From: Hydractinia symbiolongicarpus
Lineage: Eukaryota; Cnidaria; Hydrozoa; Anthoathecata; Hydractiniidae
NCBI RefSeq assembly: GCF_029227915.1
Contig: NC_079885.1
Location: 5,210,001 to 5,274,000, forward strand
Length of the DNA stretch: 64,000 nucleotides
Reading direction: 5' to 3'
Below are positions 26,560 to 36,350 of this stretch, piece after piece. The notes under the pieces were generated by a model, which saw nothing but the letters and a program-made list of their open reading frames with translations, searched no databases and had not been told where the DNA came from. Both the position numbers and the translations under genes were made by a program. Position 1 is the stretch's first letter. Each line of letters opens with the position of its first letter.

Positions 26560-26795
26560 AGAAAACTGTTGAGTTGTGAAGTTTAAAAGTTGCTGTTAGT
26601 TAGAAAAAAATTCTTATGAAGAAGAAAATCGTCTTGTATTAAAACGTCACAAAGAGAACTGATTGGAAGTGTATCAGATAATTTATACATTTTCAATTCG
26701 TTTTCTTTCAGACGAAGCGAATTTTAGTAATCGAAGTAAAAAACTAATTGGACATTTATCCATAGAACGCTATCTAGTTACGTACTGAAAAATCA
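26560..26795 (+). repeat. Dispersed repeat, copy related to 58.24-58.46 kb
   Basis: GTCACAAAGAGAACTGATTGG, TTCAATTCGTTTTCTTTC and TCGAAGTAAAAAACTAATT appear in the same order and spacing in the reverse complement of 58,240-58,460. The flanking text GTTAGTTAGAAA also matches. Divergence is substantial and no terminal signature could be assigned. Confidence 0.55.
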
Positions 26796-26799
26796 AACG

Positions 26800-27660
26800 G
26801 GAAGTGGTGTGTTGTTCTTTTGTCTGATTCAAATTTTACAGATCAGCCTTTTCTTAAATATTTAGTTCCTTGTTGCGTCCGAGCATAAACTGGCTTCTTC
26901 ACGCAATTTTTTATAACAGTATACTTAAATAATGGGTCAGAAATTAACAACATCCTAGAAATATATCCAAGCCCGATTGTTTTGTATAATGCGCAAACTT
27001 TGATTAGAAGTTTAGTTTTTTGTTGCATATCAGTTATACTAAACTTTTTTACCAGTCCAAAACAACAATGGATCGATCACACGTGACAGAATGTCATTAG
27101 TTATAGCAAATTACACCAAGCTTTATTTATTAAGGTACATTATATTTTTCGGTGAAATTCATGCTAAGAATATATTAAAAATGAACGAGAATAATATTTG
27201 TCAAAAAGTTAAAAATATTGAGGACAGAACGAATCGAACTCTTCTTAATTTAGGATTCACTCCTCACAAACCGTTTTTTTTTTTACCTTACTTATGTTTT
27301 TTTCCCTAGGGGCACTCTACAATATTTGATATGTTGTTAATTGTTTATTTTCTACACTTTTTGTCAACCTTTAGCAGACTATACTTCTTATAATTAGCTG
27401 TAGGGAGAGAAAACTTTGTCTGACACATGGTAAATTGAAAGTTTTTAGGAATATAGTAAACAACCTTAATATTATTAGTGACTTAAATTTTGAAATGTTC
27501 TAGTGAACTTAATTTTTTGATTTATTTTTTGCATTGCCAGTGCAAGTAATTTTAGTAGATTTAACTGTTAAATGTCACATATACTGCAATTGTTGGACAC
27601 TTTAGCTATATATCTCAACACACATGCTTAGATTTTCATCTGTGAATATCTAAGCCCGTT
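26800..27660. other. AT-rich DNA, nothing recognised
   Basis: Small frames (61-72 codons) without protein character. No splice context or repeat match that I can support. Confidence 0.45.
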
Positions 27661-27689
27661 AATTCATATGTAGCGTATACCTAAATATG

Positions 27690-28015
27690 TATGCCAATAT
27701 AGCCATTTTTGGCACAGACGTATATATACGTGCCGTAAATAGCCTCGCTTGTATAGGTACAACTTATATGTGATTTTTATGAAATAAATCTTAGCGTAAC
27801 GCCACGCTTTAGGAGGGAAATGCATGAGTCGTAAGAAATTTACTAGTAATTTTTTTTCCTTAGCCTCATTATGTGCCCACACACAAACATAAGACGTATT
27901 TATCTGTATATAAGACAGATGGTAAAATTCACACGCCTGTGTTGTTTGCTGTATGTATGTCTGTTGCATGGATTATGAGAGAAAAACATTGGATTTCCCC
28001 AAAGGATACAGCTAG
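27690..28015. repeat. Helitron remnant with 3' terminus at 28,015
   Basis: The right end reads TTGGATTTCCCCAA, a short stem-loop, then AGGATACAGCTAG. It is followed at once by TCTATATAG, the 5' end of the next element. A hairpin ~10-12 nt before terminal CTAG is the Helitron 3' signature. The inner part carries, inverted, the GGCGTTACGCTAA box shared with 26.25 kb and 57.13 kb, so more than one old insertion may be mixed here. The 5' boundary is uncertain. Confidence 0.45.
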
Positions 28016-28675
28016 TCTATATAGATAAAGTTGTGTCCTTCGGTGACCACCAAAGTGGATATCTTCATTATCCTGTGCACTCGCCAAAAAAATTAGGTTT
28101 TATTTGTTCACTTTTCTGACGCTACGGCAACAACGTCATTAGCATTGATGTAACGACAATAGCATAAATTTAAGTTAAGGAATCCATTGCAATACACTTA
28201 AAACTTTAAGACCTAATAACTTGCAAACGGGGAATTGACGTCAGTTATTTTTTAACGCATGGGTAACTACAACATGGAACCAAATTGGGTACGTTTTTCG
28301 AAAATGCACGGATGGATGAAGTCATCAAAAGTTCCAAAAACCGTTATACCTCTGTACCAGTTTCTCATGATACATGATCTTATATATTTCCCTAATCAGC
28401 ATTTTAAATTCTCCACAATAGCAAGAAAAAGTTAAGAAAAGAGGGAAAATTTGTTCATTGGCAAGCATTATTTTTATAACCCTTCTATCTCCTAAATCCT
28501 TACTTTAAAAGCACAAGATCTTCATAATATTTTAATAAACATTTCAGGTTTCTTATCATACAGGCAACAATCAATTTTTATACTTATTAATAGCTGACGT
28601 CGTTAAAATTTAAATGCAAGGTCTTTTTAATTTTTTTCTGATTTATTAGATTTTTCAACAGGACCTTATGACTAT
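28016..28675 (+). mobile_element. Non-autonomous Helitron, plus orientation
   Basis: Begins TCTATATAGATAAAG directly after a CTAG end. The interior (CAAAGTGGATATCTTCATT, TTCTGACGCTACGGCAACAACG, CCTAATAACTTGCAAACGGGG, GCATGGGTAACTA) matches the family copies at 29,451-30,181 (inverted) and 59,103 (direct). It ends in a degenerate terminus ATGACTAT just before TCTTATATACTAATAG. No Rep/helicase gene, so it is non-autonomous. Helitrons leave no target duplication, so the boundaries rest on terminal motifs. Confidence 0.6.
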
Positions 28676-29083
28676 TCTTATATACTAATAGACAAATCAT
28701 ATTGTTTTGGAATAACGAAGGATTATTTCTAACATCATCAAAATTCAGATGACGAATTTTCTGCATTGTTTTTCTGCTTTATTAGATTCTTTCACAAGGA
28801 CTTATCGACTAGTCTATATACTAATAGAAAAATCCTTTTGTTCTGAAATAACGACGGATTATTTTTAACGTAATCAAAATTCAGATGACGGATTTTTTAA
28901 TTTTTCTTCTGATTTAGTTGATTTTTCACGAAGACTTATCGGCTAGTCTGATATACTATTAGATAAATAATATCGTTTTGGAACAAGAACGGTTTAATTC
29001 TAACGTCATCAAAAGTCAGATGATGGATCTTTTTAATTGTTCTTCTGAGTTAGTAGATTTTTTCACGAGGACTTATCGACTAA
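28676..29083 (+). repeat. Three tandem 134-137-bp Helitron-like mini-units
   Basis: Three head-to-tail units at 28,676-28,812, 28,813-28,946 and 28,947-29,083. Each starts TCTTATATACTAATAG or a close variant. Each ends in a GATTTTTCACGAGGACTTATC-like segment, then CTAG, CTAG and CTAA respectively, which fit the Helitron 3' consensus CTRR. The ends match those of the full-size Helitrons nearby (3' end GGATTTTTCCACGGGCTTTA at 31,743). These look like extremely shortened Helitrons arrayed as a small satellite. A fourth 5' end (TCTTATATACTATCC) starts at 29,084. Confidence 0.65.
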
Positions 29084-29450
29084 TCTTATATACTATCCAC
29101 CAAACTAAAAACAGTCAATTTTTCATTTCGTCCCGCGAACCACACATTTGGAATAGCTTTAACAAAATTAAGAAGTCAATTTTTGTATGTACTTCAGAGG
29201 CCATATTTCGATGTAAATTGAAAAATGTGCATTTATTTGAATTTGAGAGCAAAACGTATTTCTTCTAATTTGAATTGTTTTTCTTAATTTTAATTTCATT
29301 CTCATTCTTTTAATTTCATTAAATATTTGTTATATATATATTTGTTCAGAACTTTATACATAGCTTTTTTATAAAAACAAAAATTCAATTTTCTGTTCTT
29401 AATTTTAACTAGTAGAAATACAGTATTAATAAACAACATATATACATATA
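29084..29450. other. AT-rich DNA after the mini-Helitron array
   Basis: Starts with a Helitron-like 5' end and then loses similarity. The 96-codon frame spanning 28,978-29,268 crosses a unit junction and is not credible as a gene. Confidence 0.4.
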
Positions 29451-30181
29451 CTTGTCAATAAGGCCCGTTGAAAAATCCAGAGACAGGATAAAAATGAAAA
29501 AGAAGCGTTATTTGAACCCATCCACAAAAAAAATAATTCAGAAGCTTGTTTTCACGTTGCCTCTATTGTGTAGAGGTTAAAGCGCTGATCAAGAAAATGT
29601 ATATGATCATGTGCTTTTTAGGAGTGATTAATGAGATATAAGGGTTTAAAAATTTTGCTGACGTCAGTAATTCCCCGTCAAAACCTAAAAAAAATATTTA
29701 TAAATTTGTATACCTGTTGCCTTCATCGTATAGATCTTGAAACGGTGATAAAGAAAATGTATAGGACTATGCACTTTTGACAAACGGTTGCAGAGATGTC
29801 AAATTTTAAAGGTTTTTTGATGACGTCATCAACCCCTCCATTCCGAAACGGATTCGGGGACTCAGATTTGGGAAACTTTCCCAAATTGGTCCCAGGTGGT
29901 CCCTAGTTACCCACGCGGTGAAGAATCATTGACGTCACCACCTCGTTTCCAAGTTATTTGGCTTCAAAATTTTAAGTGCACTGTAACGGCTTCATTAATT
30001 TAATATACGATATTGACGTTAAAATAGTGTTATTGGCGTCGCGCCGTAACGTCAGAAAATTTAACATGTTAGACATGCATTTTTTGGTTACTTCAAAGAA
30101 AATTTCGCTAAGATCAAAGGAAAATGAACATATCCACTTTGCCTGTTACAGACACACGGAACTGCCGTATTATTATATAGA
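29451..30181 (-). mobile_element. Non-autonomous Helitron, minus orientation (731 bp)
   Basis: On the minus strand it starts TCTATATAATAATACGGC and ends with GGATTTTTCAACGGGCC, then TTATTGACAAG followed by T. The interior carries the family text (AAAGTGGATATGTTCATTT, ACGAGGTGGTGACGTCAATG, GGGTAACTAGGGACCACC, TCCGTTTCGGAATGG). Its 5' end directly abuts the 3' end of the next element at 30,182. The 3' terminus CAAG deviates from CTRR. Confidence 0.7.
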
Positions 30182-31742
30182 CTAGCCGGGAAATCCGGCG
30201 CCGAAACGCCGGGGTAAGCCACAATTCAAGGTGTGACCATGCGTTGAACGCCTTGAGGAGTGCTTAATAAGAGTCGTAAACTGTGCCACACGGTCAGGTG
30301 AGTGCTTTAGTACAGGTATGCAGTATGCCGTAAATCAAGTAAAGCGCATACACCATTGTAGTGTTGCAACTGTCACATATTTTTTAAAAAGTAACTTTCC
30401 CGCAACAAAAGCTGAAATAAAAACAGAGTTTACACACCGTTGTTTCTCCGTCATAGCAAAAACAATTAGTCAATATTATTTTATTATGCGGAATAAGTTT
30501 CAGTAAACGTTAAAAAACTAATCGTGACATCGGGCTAAGCGTTTAGTACAGTTAAACAGAGTCGAAGAGCCGTGCAGGGACAATACCCATTTGAAAAAGC
30601 TTTCTCGCAGAATCTTTTTAAATAAAAACACAAGAAAGAGTCCATTACCAACACGGGGTTGAGTGGTTAGTCCAGGTAAACAGTGTTACACACCCGTACA
30701 GACGTGATTCCCGAGAGAGTTTAAAAAGTAATTGTCACAGTGGGCTGACCCCTTAGTACAGGTAAACAACATCGTACATGCTCTAGGCGTAACAGCCTTT
30801 TCCAAAAAACAGTCCATTGTTAACACTGAGCTTAGCACTTAGTACATGTAAAATATGTCGCACATGCCTATAAGCTTAATAGCCTTTTCCAAAATACTTC
30901 AGTTTAAATAAAAACACAGGAAACAGACCGTCGTTTAACAACACGGGATAGGCACATAGCACAGGTACTCTATGTCTCATTAATAAACTTTTGACTTTTG
31001 CTAAATTTTATATTACAGTAAAGTGGTAGCTAACTACTTAATTGCACTTAGTATGAAAAATATTACTTAAAAATTCTGTTGCAGCCAACTGTATTTGGTT
31101 ACTTTTACATTTTAGCTAGAGGTAGCTAACCCCAGTTCACGACCAAGTAAAAATCAGATTGGCAAAGTTAACACAAAAATCAGAAATGTTAGCTAACATC
31201 TACGTTGGTAGCCAGAACCTTAAAATTGGTATTGTTTAAGATTAATATATGGGTAGAGAACGTGACAGTAAGAGTCACATAAAACTAATACAAATCTTTA
31301 GGTGGCTGAATAGGTAGCTTTAGCTAGCTAACTATAAAGTATAGGTGAATAAACATGTAAACAAAATATAAAAAGAAATACCCGAAAGTAAAAGAAACTG
31401 CAATCTTGTTAGAATACAAATAGAGTATCAGAAAGAAAAATTAAAGCAAACAGTTAAGAAAATTTTCTTTCTCCAGCAATGAGTTGGTTCAATCTGCTTG
31501 CCAAATTTCGGACCGATAACGTAAAATTCATTGCTAAGAAATATAAAGAGCATTAGTTTCTGATTGGTCATTTATATAAAACTCCGCTCCTGATTGGACC
31601 TTTATTTTGCGGCAATTGTCCCTGTGCCGGTGGGGGCCTGACGGGTTTCTCGTCCCTGCGTATTTTGTATTTCGTGCGTGATTAACACAAGTCGCTCTTG
31701 ACGCACGAACAGACAGACGGAATACGGCTATTATTATAGAGA
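30182..31742 (-). mobile_element. Non-autonomous Helitron, minus orientation (1,561 bp)
   Basis: On the minus strand it begins TCTCTATAATAATAGCCG and ends GGCGCCGGATTTCCCGGCTAG-like, giving a GC-rich 3' hairpin (GCCGG/CCGGC) next to CTAG. Both ends touch other Helitrons without spacer. The interior differs from its neighbours and carries a degenerate tandem repeat at 30.3-31.0 kb. The 62- and 84-codon frames inside (30,318 and 31,534) lack any Helitron Rep or helicase motif. Confidence 0.65.
30290..31000. repeat. Degenerate tandem repeat inside Helitron
   Basis: The phrase TTAGTACAGGTAAACA or a close variant recurs near 30,309, 30,543, 30,668, 30,754, 30,839 and 30,956. It is usually preceded by CACGGGCTGAGC-like text and followed by a GTCGCACATGCC-like segment. 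Copies near 30,790 and 30,880 also share AGCCTTTTCCAAAA. Spacing is irregular (about 85-235 bp). Confidence 0.6.
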
Positions 31743-32406
31743 CTAGTCGATAAAGCCCGTGGAAAAATCCACTTAGGCAGGAGGACAATGTAAAAATTAG
31801 TTATTTTAGACTTTTTACTGATGTCAGTAGTGCATATGCAAAAGAATAATTGCCTTCATTGTATAGATCTTGAAACGGTGATAAAGAAGATGTATAGGAT
31901 TATGTACTTTTGACAAACGGATGCAGAGATATCAAGGTTTAAAGGTTTTTTGATAACGTCATCAACCCGTCCATTCCGAAACGGATTCGGGGACCCAGGT
32001 TTGGGAAACTTACTTAAATTGGTCCCAGGTATTCCCTAGTTACCCACGCAGGAGATGACGTCAGTTATTTCCACCCTTTTCCAAGTTATTTAGCCTTAAA
32101 TTTAAAGGTGCAATGCAATGGCTTCACTAATCTTAATATACTTTCCTCAACCTCGATCCCAGGACAAGTTGTCTCTTTTTGAATATCGGACGGCGAGACG
32201 AACATGGCCCTAGTGGAGGCTGGTCAAAAATATTTGATTTTCGCAGATTTTTAATTAATGCACTCGTCTCTCGTTTATCAGGAATTTTATACTTCCTAGT
32301 CTTTGGTAAGCGAGTTTCAATTTAATTATTAGGGTCTGGATTTTATCGTGATCGATGGAAATAGAACTTTTTAGTGAAGACTGGACCATGAAGGCTTTAG
32401 GTCGTG

Positions 32407-32909
32407 ATGGCTCTAACGTATATTGATATTTTAAAGCCAATATCTTTCACATTAAATAATTACATTTTTCAGTTTTGCCTGAAACCAAAGCAAGTCATAT
32501 GTTTGGAAGCTTTGTTAAAGGGGAATGATGTGGTGGCAGTTCTGCCTACTGGATTTGGAAAATCAATTATTTTTCATTTACTTGCTGATCTCTTCCCAGT
32601 TAAAAATGAAAAGAATATTGTTTTGGTCATCAGCCCTCTTCCATTATGAATGATCAGGTGAAATACTCTAATAGGATTGGTTTTTCTGCAATGATGATGG
32701 ATGATTATCCTATGACAATCATTTACATGAAGCTAAAATATTGTGGCTATGCTAATTCGTTATTTCAGCAAACAGTAACTCTAAATAACACAAAACTAGA
32801 GTTAAATCTCAAGAGCATTTCCAATTATTTATATCTTACATCTGCTGGCTTATATATCACCTTTTTGCTGCATCCTCCCTCAATGATCAAAACAGTGTTG
32901 ACTCTTTGA
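32407..32909 (+). pseudogene. RecQ-like superfamily II helicase fragment
   Basis: The first 80 codons read FCLKPKQVICLEALLKGN, then DVVAVLPTGFGKSIIFHLL and a VISPL segment. This is the Q-motif region, Walker A (TGFGKS) and motif Ia of RecQ-type DNA helicases. A one-base frameshift follows at ~32,645, after which the next frame continues with NDQVKYSNRIGFSA (the usual sequel). The text then jumps to PMTIIYMKLKYCGYANSLFQ, which in such helicases lies beyond the DEAH box, so motif II is deleted. Frames then break down by 32,909. It cannot make an active ATPase. RecQ-like genes of this type are often mobile-element passengers in invertebrates; here it lies between inverted repeats. Confidence 0.7.
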
Positions 32910-32940
32910 TATAAACTAAGTTCATGCCACCGCATTTGCA

Positions 32941-33568
32941 TCAGTATGGAATATATGAAACAAAATTTGTTTTTAGTTTCAAGAACAATATCTCTTCATA
33001 CCCTTTTTTGTGTAAAATTGATAGATTTTTTCTTATGGCAAGTTTTTTACAGGAACTTTTCAAATTATTAATATAATTATTTTTCAAATATGTGGATATA
33101 GTTGAACAGTGGTTAATGATTGTATTTGCTTCTACCATATTATTATTGGATTTAAGCGCTGCTTCCAGTTTTAATTTTTGCATTGCTGGTATATTGTCTT
33201 TGGGAGAAACAATATTGCATGGTTGCAGTTGTGTGGTAGGAACTTCAGTTAACTCCTTGTTTTCAGCAAAGTTAAGTTGCTTTCTAGATTGTCCTTCTTC
33301 GTTCTTTTTCTCACTTTCAATAGTTTGATTTTTCTCGTTATGGGGAGACAATATGCCACGTTTGACAGACACGTTTTGTCGTAACTGAGTTTGATTCAGT
33401 TGAACATTTTTCCGAAAGTCTGAAATTTTCTCGACCAAAGGTGACACAAGGCTGACATATAACAGTTGGAAGAGCATCCAGTTCCGTTGTTCTTAACCCA
33501 CATGTTACACTTATTTTGTTCTCAATGTTTTTGTTTTTTCCAATATTGCTGAATATTTTAATAAACAA
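32941..33568 (-). pseudogene. Cys-containing (ZAD-like) protein remnant
   Basis: Two overlapping minus-strand frames form one broken coding sense. The upstream frame has VTCGLRTTELDALPTVICQPC, and the downstream frame continues LVEKISDFRKNVQLNQTQLR and then a polar Lys/Asn/Glu-rich tail of about 140 residues. The LP-x-x-IC-x-x-C followed by a hydrophobic helix resembles the second half of a ZAD-type zinc-binding domain; the first cysteine pair is missing. The switch between frames lies near 33,440. It sits tail-to-tail with the helicase fragment inside the same element, suggesting joint carriage. Function unknown; the ZAD similarity is tentative. Confidence 0.35.
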
Positions 33569-34218
33569 AAAAAATATTTCTAATTATGAAATTACGATCT
33601 TCGATTCTCTAGAATATCATTCTGTTTGCTGAATTGTCTTAACACACAAAAAATCATTCGCCAACTATGACGTCACGGCTATTTACACAGGATTGTAAAA
33701 AAGGGCCGAATAAGAGAAAAAAAAACTATTTTTCTAAAAAAATTTTTTTATAATAATAAATAAAACATTTTCGTGGGACCACTCCTTTAAAACTAATTGA
33801 AGCCATAAAAGTTTCTTGCCAAAATGTATTTTTCAAATATTTTTTTCTGATGCAAAACATGTATGCACAGTGTCGGCCATCTTTATTGTTTACAGTTGGT
33901 TTCAGCGTGAATATTTCACGGACCGAGTGACGTTTTATCTTTCGCATAATTAGGTGAAATTCTCGACCAATCACGGCTCGGAATAAAACCAGCCTCTTCT
34001 AGGGCCTTTTTCGTCAGACCTATCAATAAGCGCAGCGCCGATAAAAGACAAAACGCCCTGGGAACGAGGTTGTACTTTCCTTTGACATCAATATTGCTCT
34101 AGCGTCAAAGTTGCTAATTAACAGAACATATTTATAGGCGATTTTTTATAGAATTTATCAAAAAAAATTTAACCACTTTGCAAAAGTCACAGACAGAACT
34201 GGCGTATTATTATATAGA

Positions 34219-35410
34219 TAGAGTTTGTTTGTTTGTCCTTTTGTTTCCAGGACTTGTTCATCAATGTACCTGTTCGTCCAGCTTGTAACCTGAGTTTTAC
34301 AAACTGTTTGTCAATAGCTTAATCACCAAGCAAAAAAAACCATAAACAGGACGATTTTTTGGAAGATTTACTATCCAAGTTGTCCTGTAATGTTTTTCGA
34401 TACCATATTGTTGTATGAAAATAAAACGAGAAGAACATCAGTTTACAGAAATGATAAAGTTCCTGTACACTGGTTTTCAAACTTTCCTTAAAGGTATCAA
34501 CGTAATTCGATAAAAGTTGATCTACACCGTACCAATAATATTACATTATCATTTATGGAAGATAAAGTTTTGATTTCTAAAAGATTTTAAGAGCTAGATT
34601 TTTACCACGTTTTATTAGTAACTTTGTGCCACAGTTTGAGGATGGTAAGGGTAGTAAATATTAAATGATTATACGGAAAAACTTTTTCGAATCATGTTTC
34701 AAAAAAATTCGTTAAGAAGTTTTATGCTTTAACTGAAGACAAACTTTTATTTCATAATATGCTGGTAAGCAAACAGTCCGTAGTTTATTCAAGGTAAGGG
34801 TAGCGCAAATCCACATTTTTCATTTAAAATGTACTCCAGGTTGTGCAGCTGCGGTGAAATATCCGTTAGAGTTCAGTCAGAAACGTGGAAAAGAAGGACT
34901 GAACATAGTTTCTTAAAGGGAAATTGAGGACCTTTAAAGCACTTGCAACAGAATCTTAATCGAAAAAATGTTTTATCTACATGACTTAGTGGATGTGAAA
35001 GACGTAACTATAATGCCTGTATTACAGCGATAAAAAAACCGTCATTAGAATCCGCGTTGCATCTATTTTGTAATGGGGTAATTTAAATTAGTAATAGTTC
35101 TTGATTCAAGATAACACATCAATTAACCTAACCGATAATTAATGCCATTTCTCAAACAGTGTAGCTTGTAAAAATATTTTTAATGAATTTTACTTATGCA
35201 TATGTTACTAAAAATGCCTTTGTAATGAAGCGAAAAGCTTTTGCGTACATATTTCTACTGTGTCTATCTTTCTTATTTTAATATGTAAAAAACTTACATA
35301 GTTACAAGATATGCAAAATATACAAATACTGGGCAAAAAAAGTATGCACTTATTAGATTTAAAATTAAAACTTAGTTTACACTTTCGGTTCAAACCTCAG
35401 TTTAGCTAAA
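34219..35410. other. AT-rich DNA, nothing recognised
   Basis: No supported coding exon or repeat. The 61-codon minus frame at 35,208-35,393 has no splice context. Confidence 0.45.
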
Positions 35411-35411
35411 A

Positions 35412-35830
35412 GCTAAAATACACGGTAAGTTTAAACCGACCGTTTAAATGTAAGATAATAAAAACTTAGCGGGTAAAAAGCAAAGATGTACAACTTTTTT
35501 TGGTTTTCGGTTTTTTTAAAACTTGGACATGTTCAACTTTTGCTAAGTTTTTTCTATTGAAATTAACAGAATGATTAACGAGCTATTATTGTTTAAGCTA
35601 AAGATTTGAGCATATTTTTTTTTAATTTTTAATCATAACCGCTTTTCTCTTTCAACATTTACCCTGCTGCTGCTATGTTTTCATTGGTATTTATTGTGAA
35701 AAGAGAGAGTTTTTTTAAAAACTTATACATTTTATCTTAACATGTAGACAGGTAGATTACCTGCAACGAAACTTATAAGTTTTTTTCTTACAACTAAACG
35801 GTCCGTTTAAACTTACCGTGTATTTTAGCC
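35412..35830. mobile_element. MITE with ~36-bp terminal inverted repeats
   Basis: Left end GCTAAAATACACGGTAAG, TTTAAACCGACCGTTTA. The right end, reverse-complemented, reads GGCTAAAATACACGGTAAG, TTTAAACGGACCGTTTA. Total ~420 bp, AT-rich, no reading frame. Target duplication is unclear (possibly TAA/TTA), so the superfamily is not assigned. Confidence 0.65.
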
Positions 35831-36350
35831 TTAAGGGAATAGGGTATTCTTGGGTTTCGAGTTCCTCAGCTGGCTTAAAACATGTTTTGCTATAACAATG
35901 AATGTATTTTAAACCCTTTTTAACCCTTATATCAACACACTAAAAGCACCTTTTGTCAAAACATAAAAGATACGGGTTTTTTTACTTTTGGCAAAATATG
36001 CTGAAACTAAGATTTTTAGCGACATTTAACCTTCCAAAGAATGCGTAAAGCTCGTGAAAATTGCTAGAATATTTGAACAATTAACACTAAAACGCAGTTT
36101 CTTGCACATGACTGCATTTACACAGACTATTATTTCTTGTGCGAAAAACCTTATTACTGGTAACATTCCCAGTTTGGTTTTTTCAGCCATAATATTTATC
36201 CTTCTTTTTTTTTCTTTTTTTTTTGGGGGGAGGGGGGGGGTTGGACTAACAGGAAAGAAATATCTCATGCATCTAATACTTAATACAATAAACACGTAAG
36301 TGTTCTATAACACGTGCAATAATATATCTTTAAGTTTTTTGCTGAAGTAA

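Larger units (their letters stand above)
32148..34072. mobile_element. DNA element with 9-bp target duplication carrying helicase fragment
   Basis: TACTTTCCT occurs immediately left (32,139-32,147) and right (34,073-34,081). The ends are inverted: left CAACCTCGATCCCAGG, right (reverse complement) CAACCTCGTTCCCAGG. The similarity continues, with gaps, to GGCCCTAGTGGAGGCTGGT on the left and GGCCCTAGAAGAGGCTGGT on the right (~80 bp). A 9-bp duplication fits Mutator-like elements best, but no transposase is visible and the family is not established. It contains a plus-strand RecQ-like helicase fragment and a minus-strand Cys-containing reading frame. Confidence 0.65.
31743..34218 (-). mobile_element. 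Non-autonomous Helitron, minus orientation, interrupted
   Basis: The 3' end at 31,743 reads (minus strand) GTGGATTTTTCCACGGGC, TTTATCGACTAG, with a clear hairpin GTGGA/TCCAC. The 5' end TCTATATAATAATACGCC lies at 34,218. The interior matches the 29.45-30.18 kb copy up to about 32,139 and again from 34,073. A 1,925-bp element (32,148-34,072) splits it. Without the insert and one target-site copy it is ~540 bp. Host-side A before TC fits Helitron insertion between A and T. Confidence 0.65.

Noticed and set aside
27664-27969. 101-codon minus-strand frame, Tyr-rich
   Set aside because: Lies in Helitron-type remnant sequence shared with other loci; composition reflects AT-rich repeats.
28978-29268. 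96-codon plus-strand frame
   Set aside because: Crosses the junction of mini-Helitron units and flanking DNA; no protein-like pattern.
29976-30185. 69-codon plus-strand frame
   Set aside because: Antisense of a non-autonomous Helitron end; the other family copies do not keep it open.
31534-31788. 84-codon minus-strand frame, Arg-rich
   Set aside because: Spans two Helitron termini (junction at 31,742/31,743), so it cannot be an ancestral gene. No Rep or helicase motif.
33092-33328. 78-codon plus-strand frame
   Set aside because: Antisense of the Cys-containing minus-strand coding remnant.
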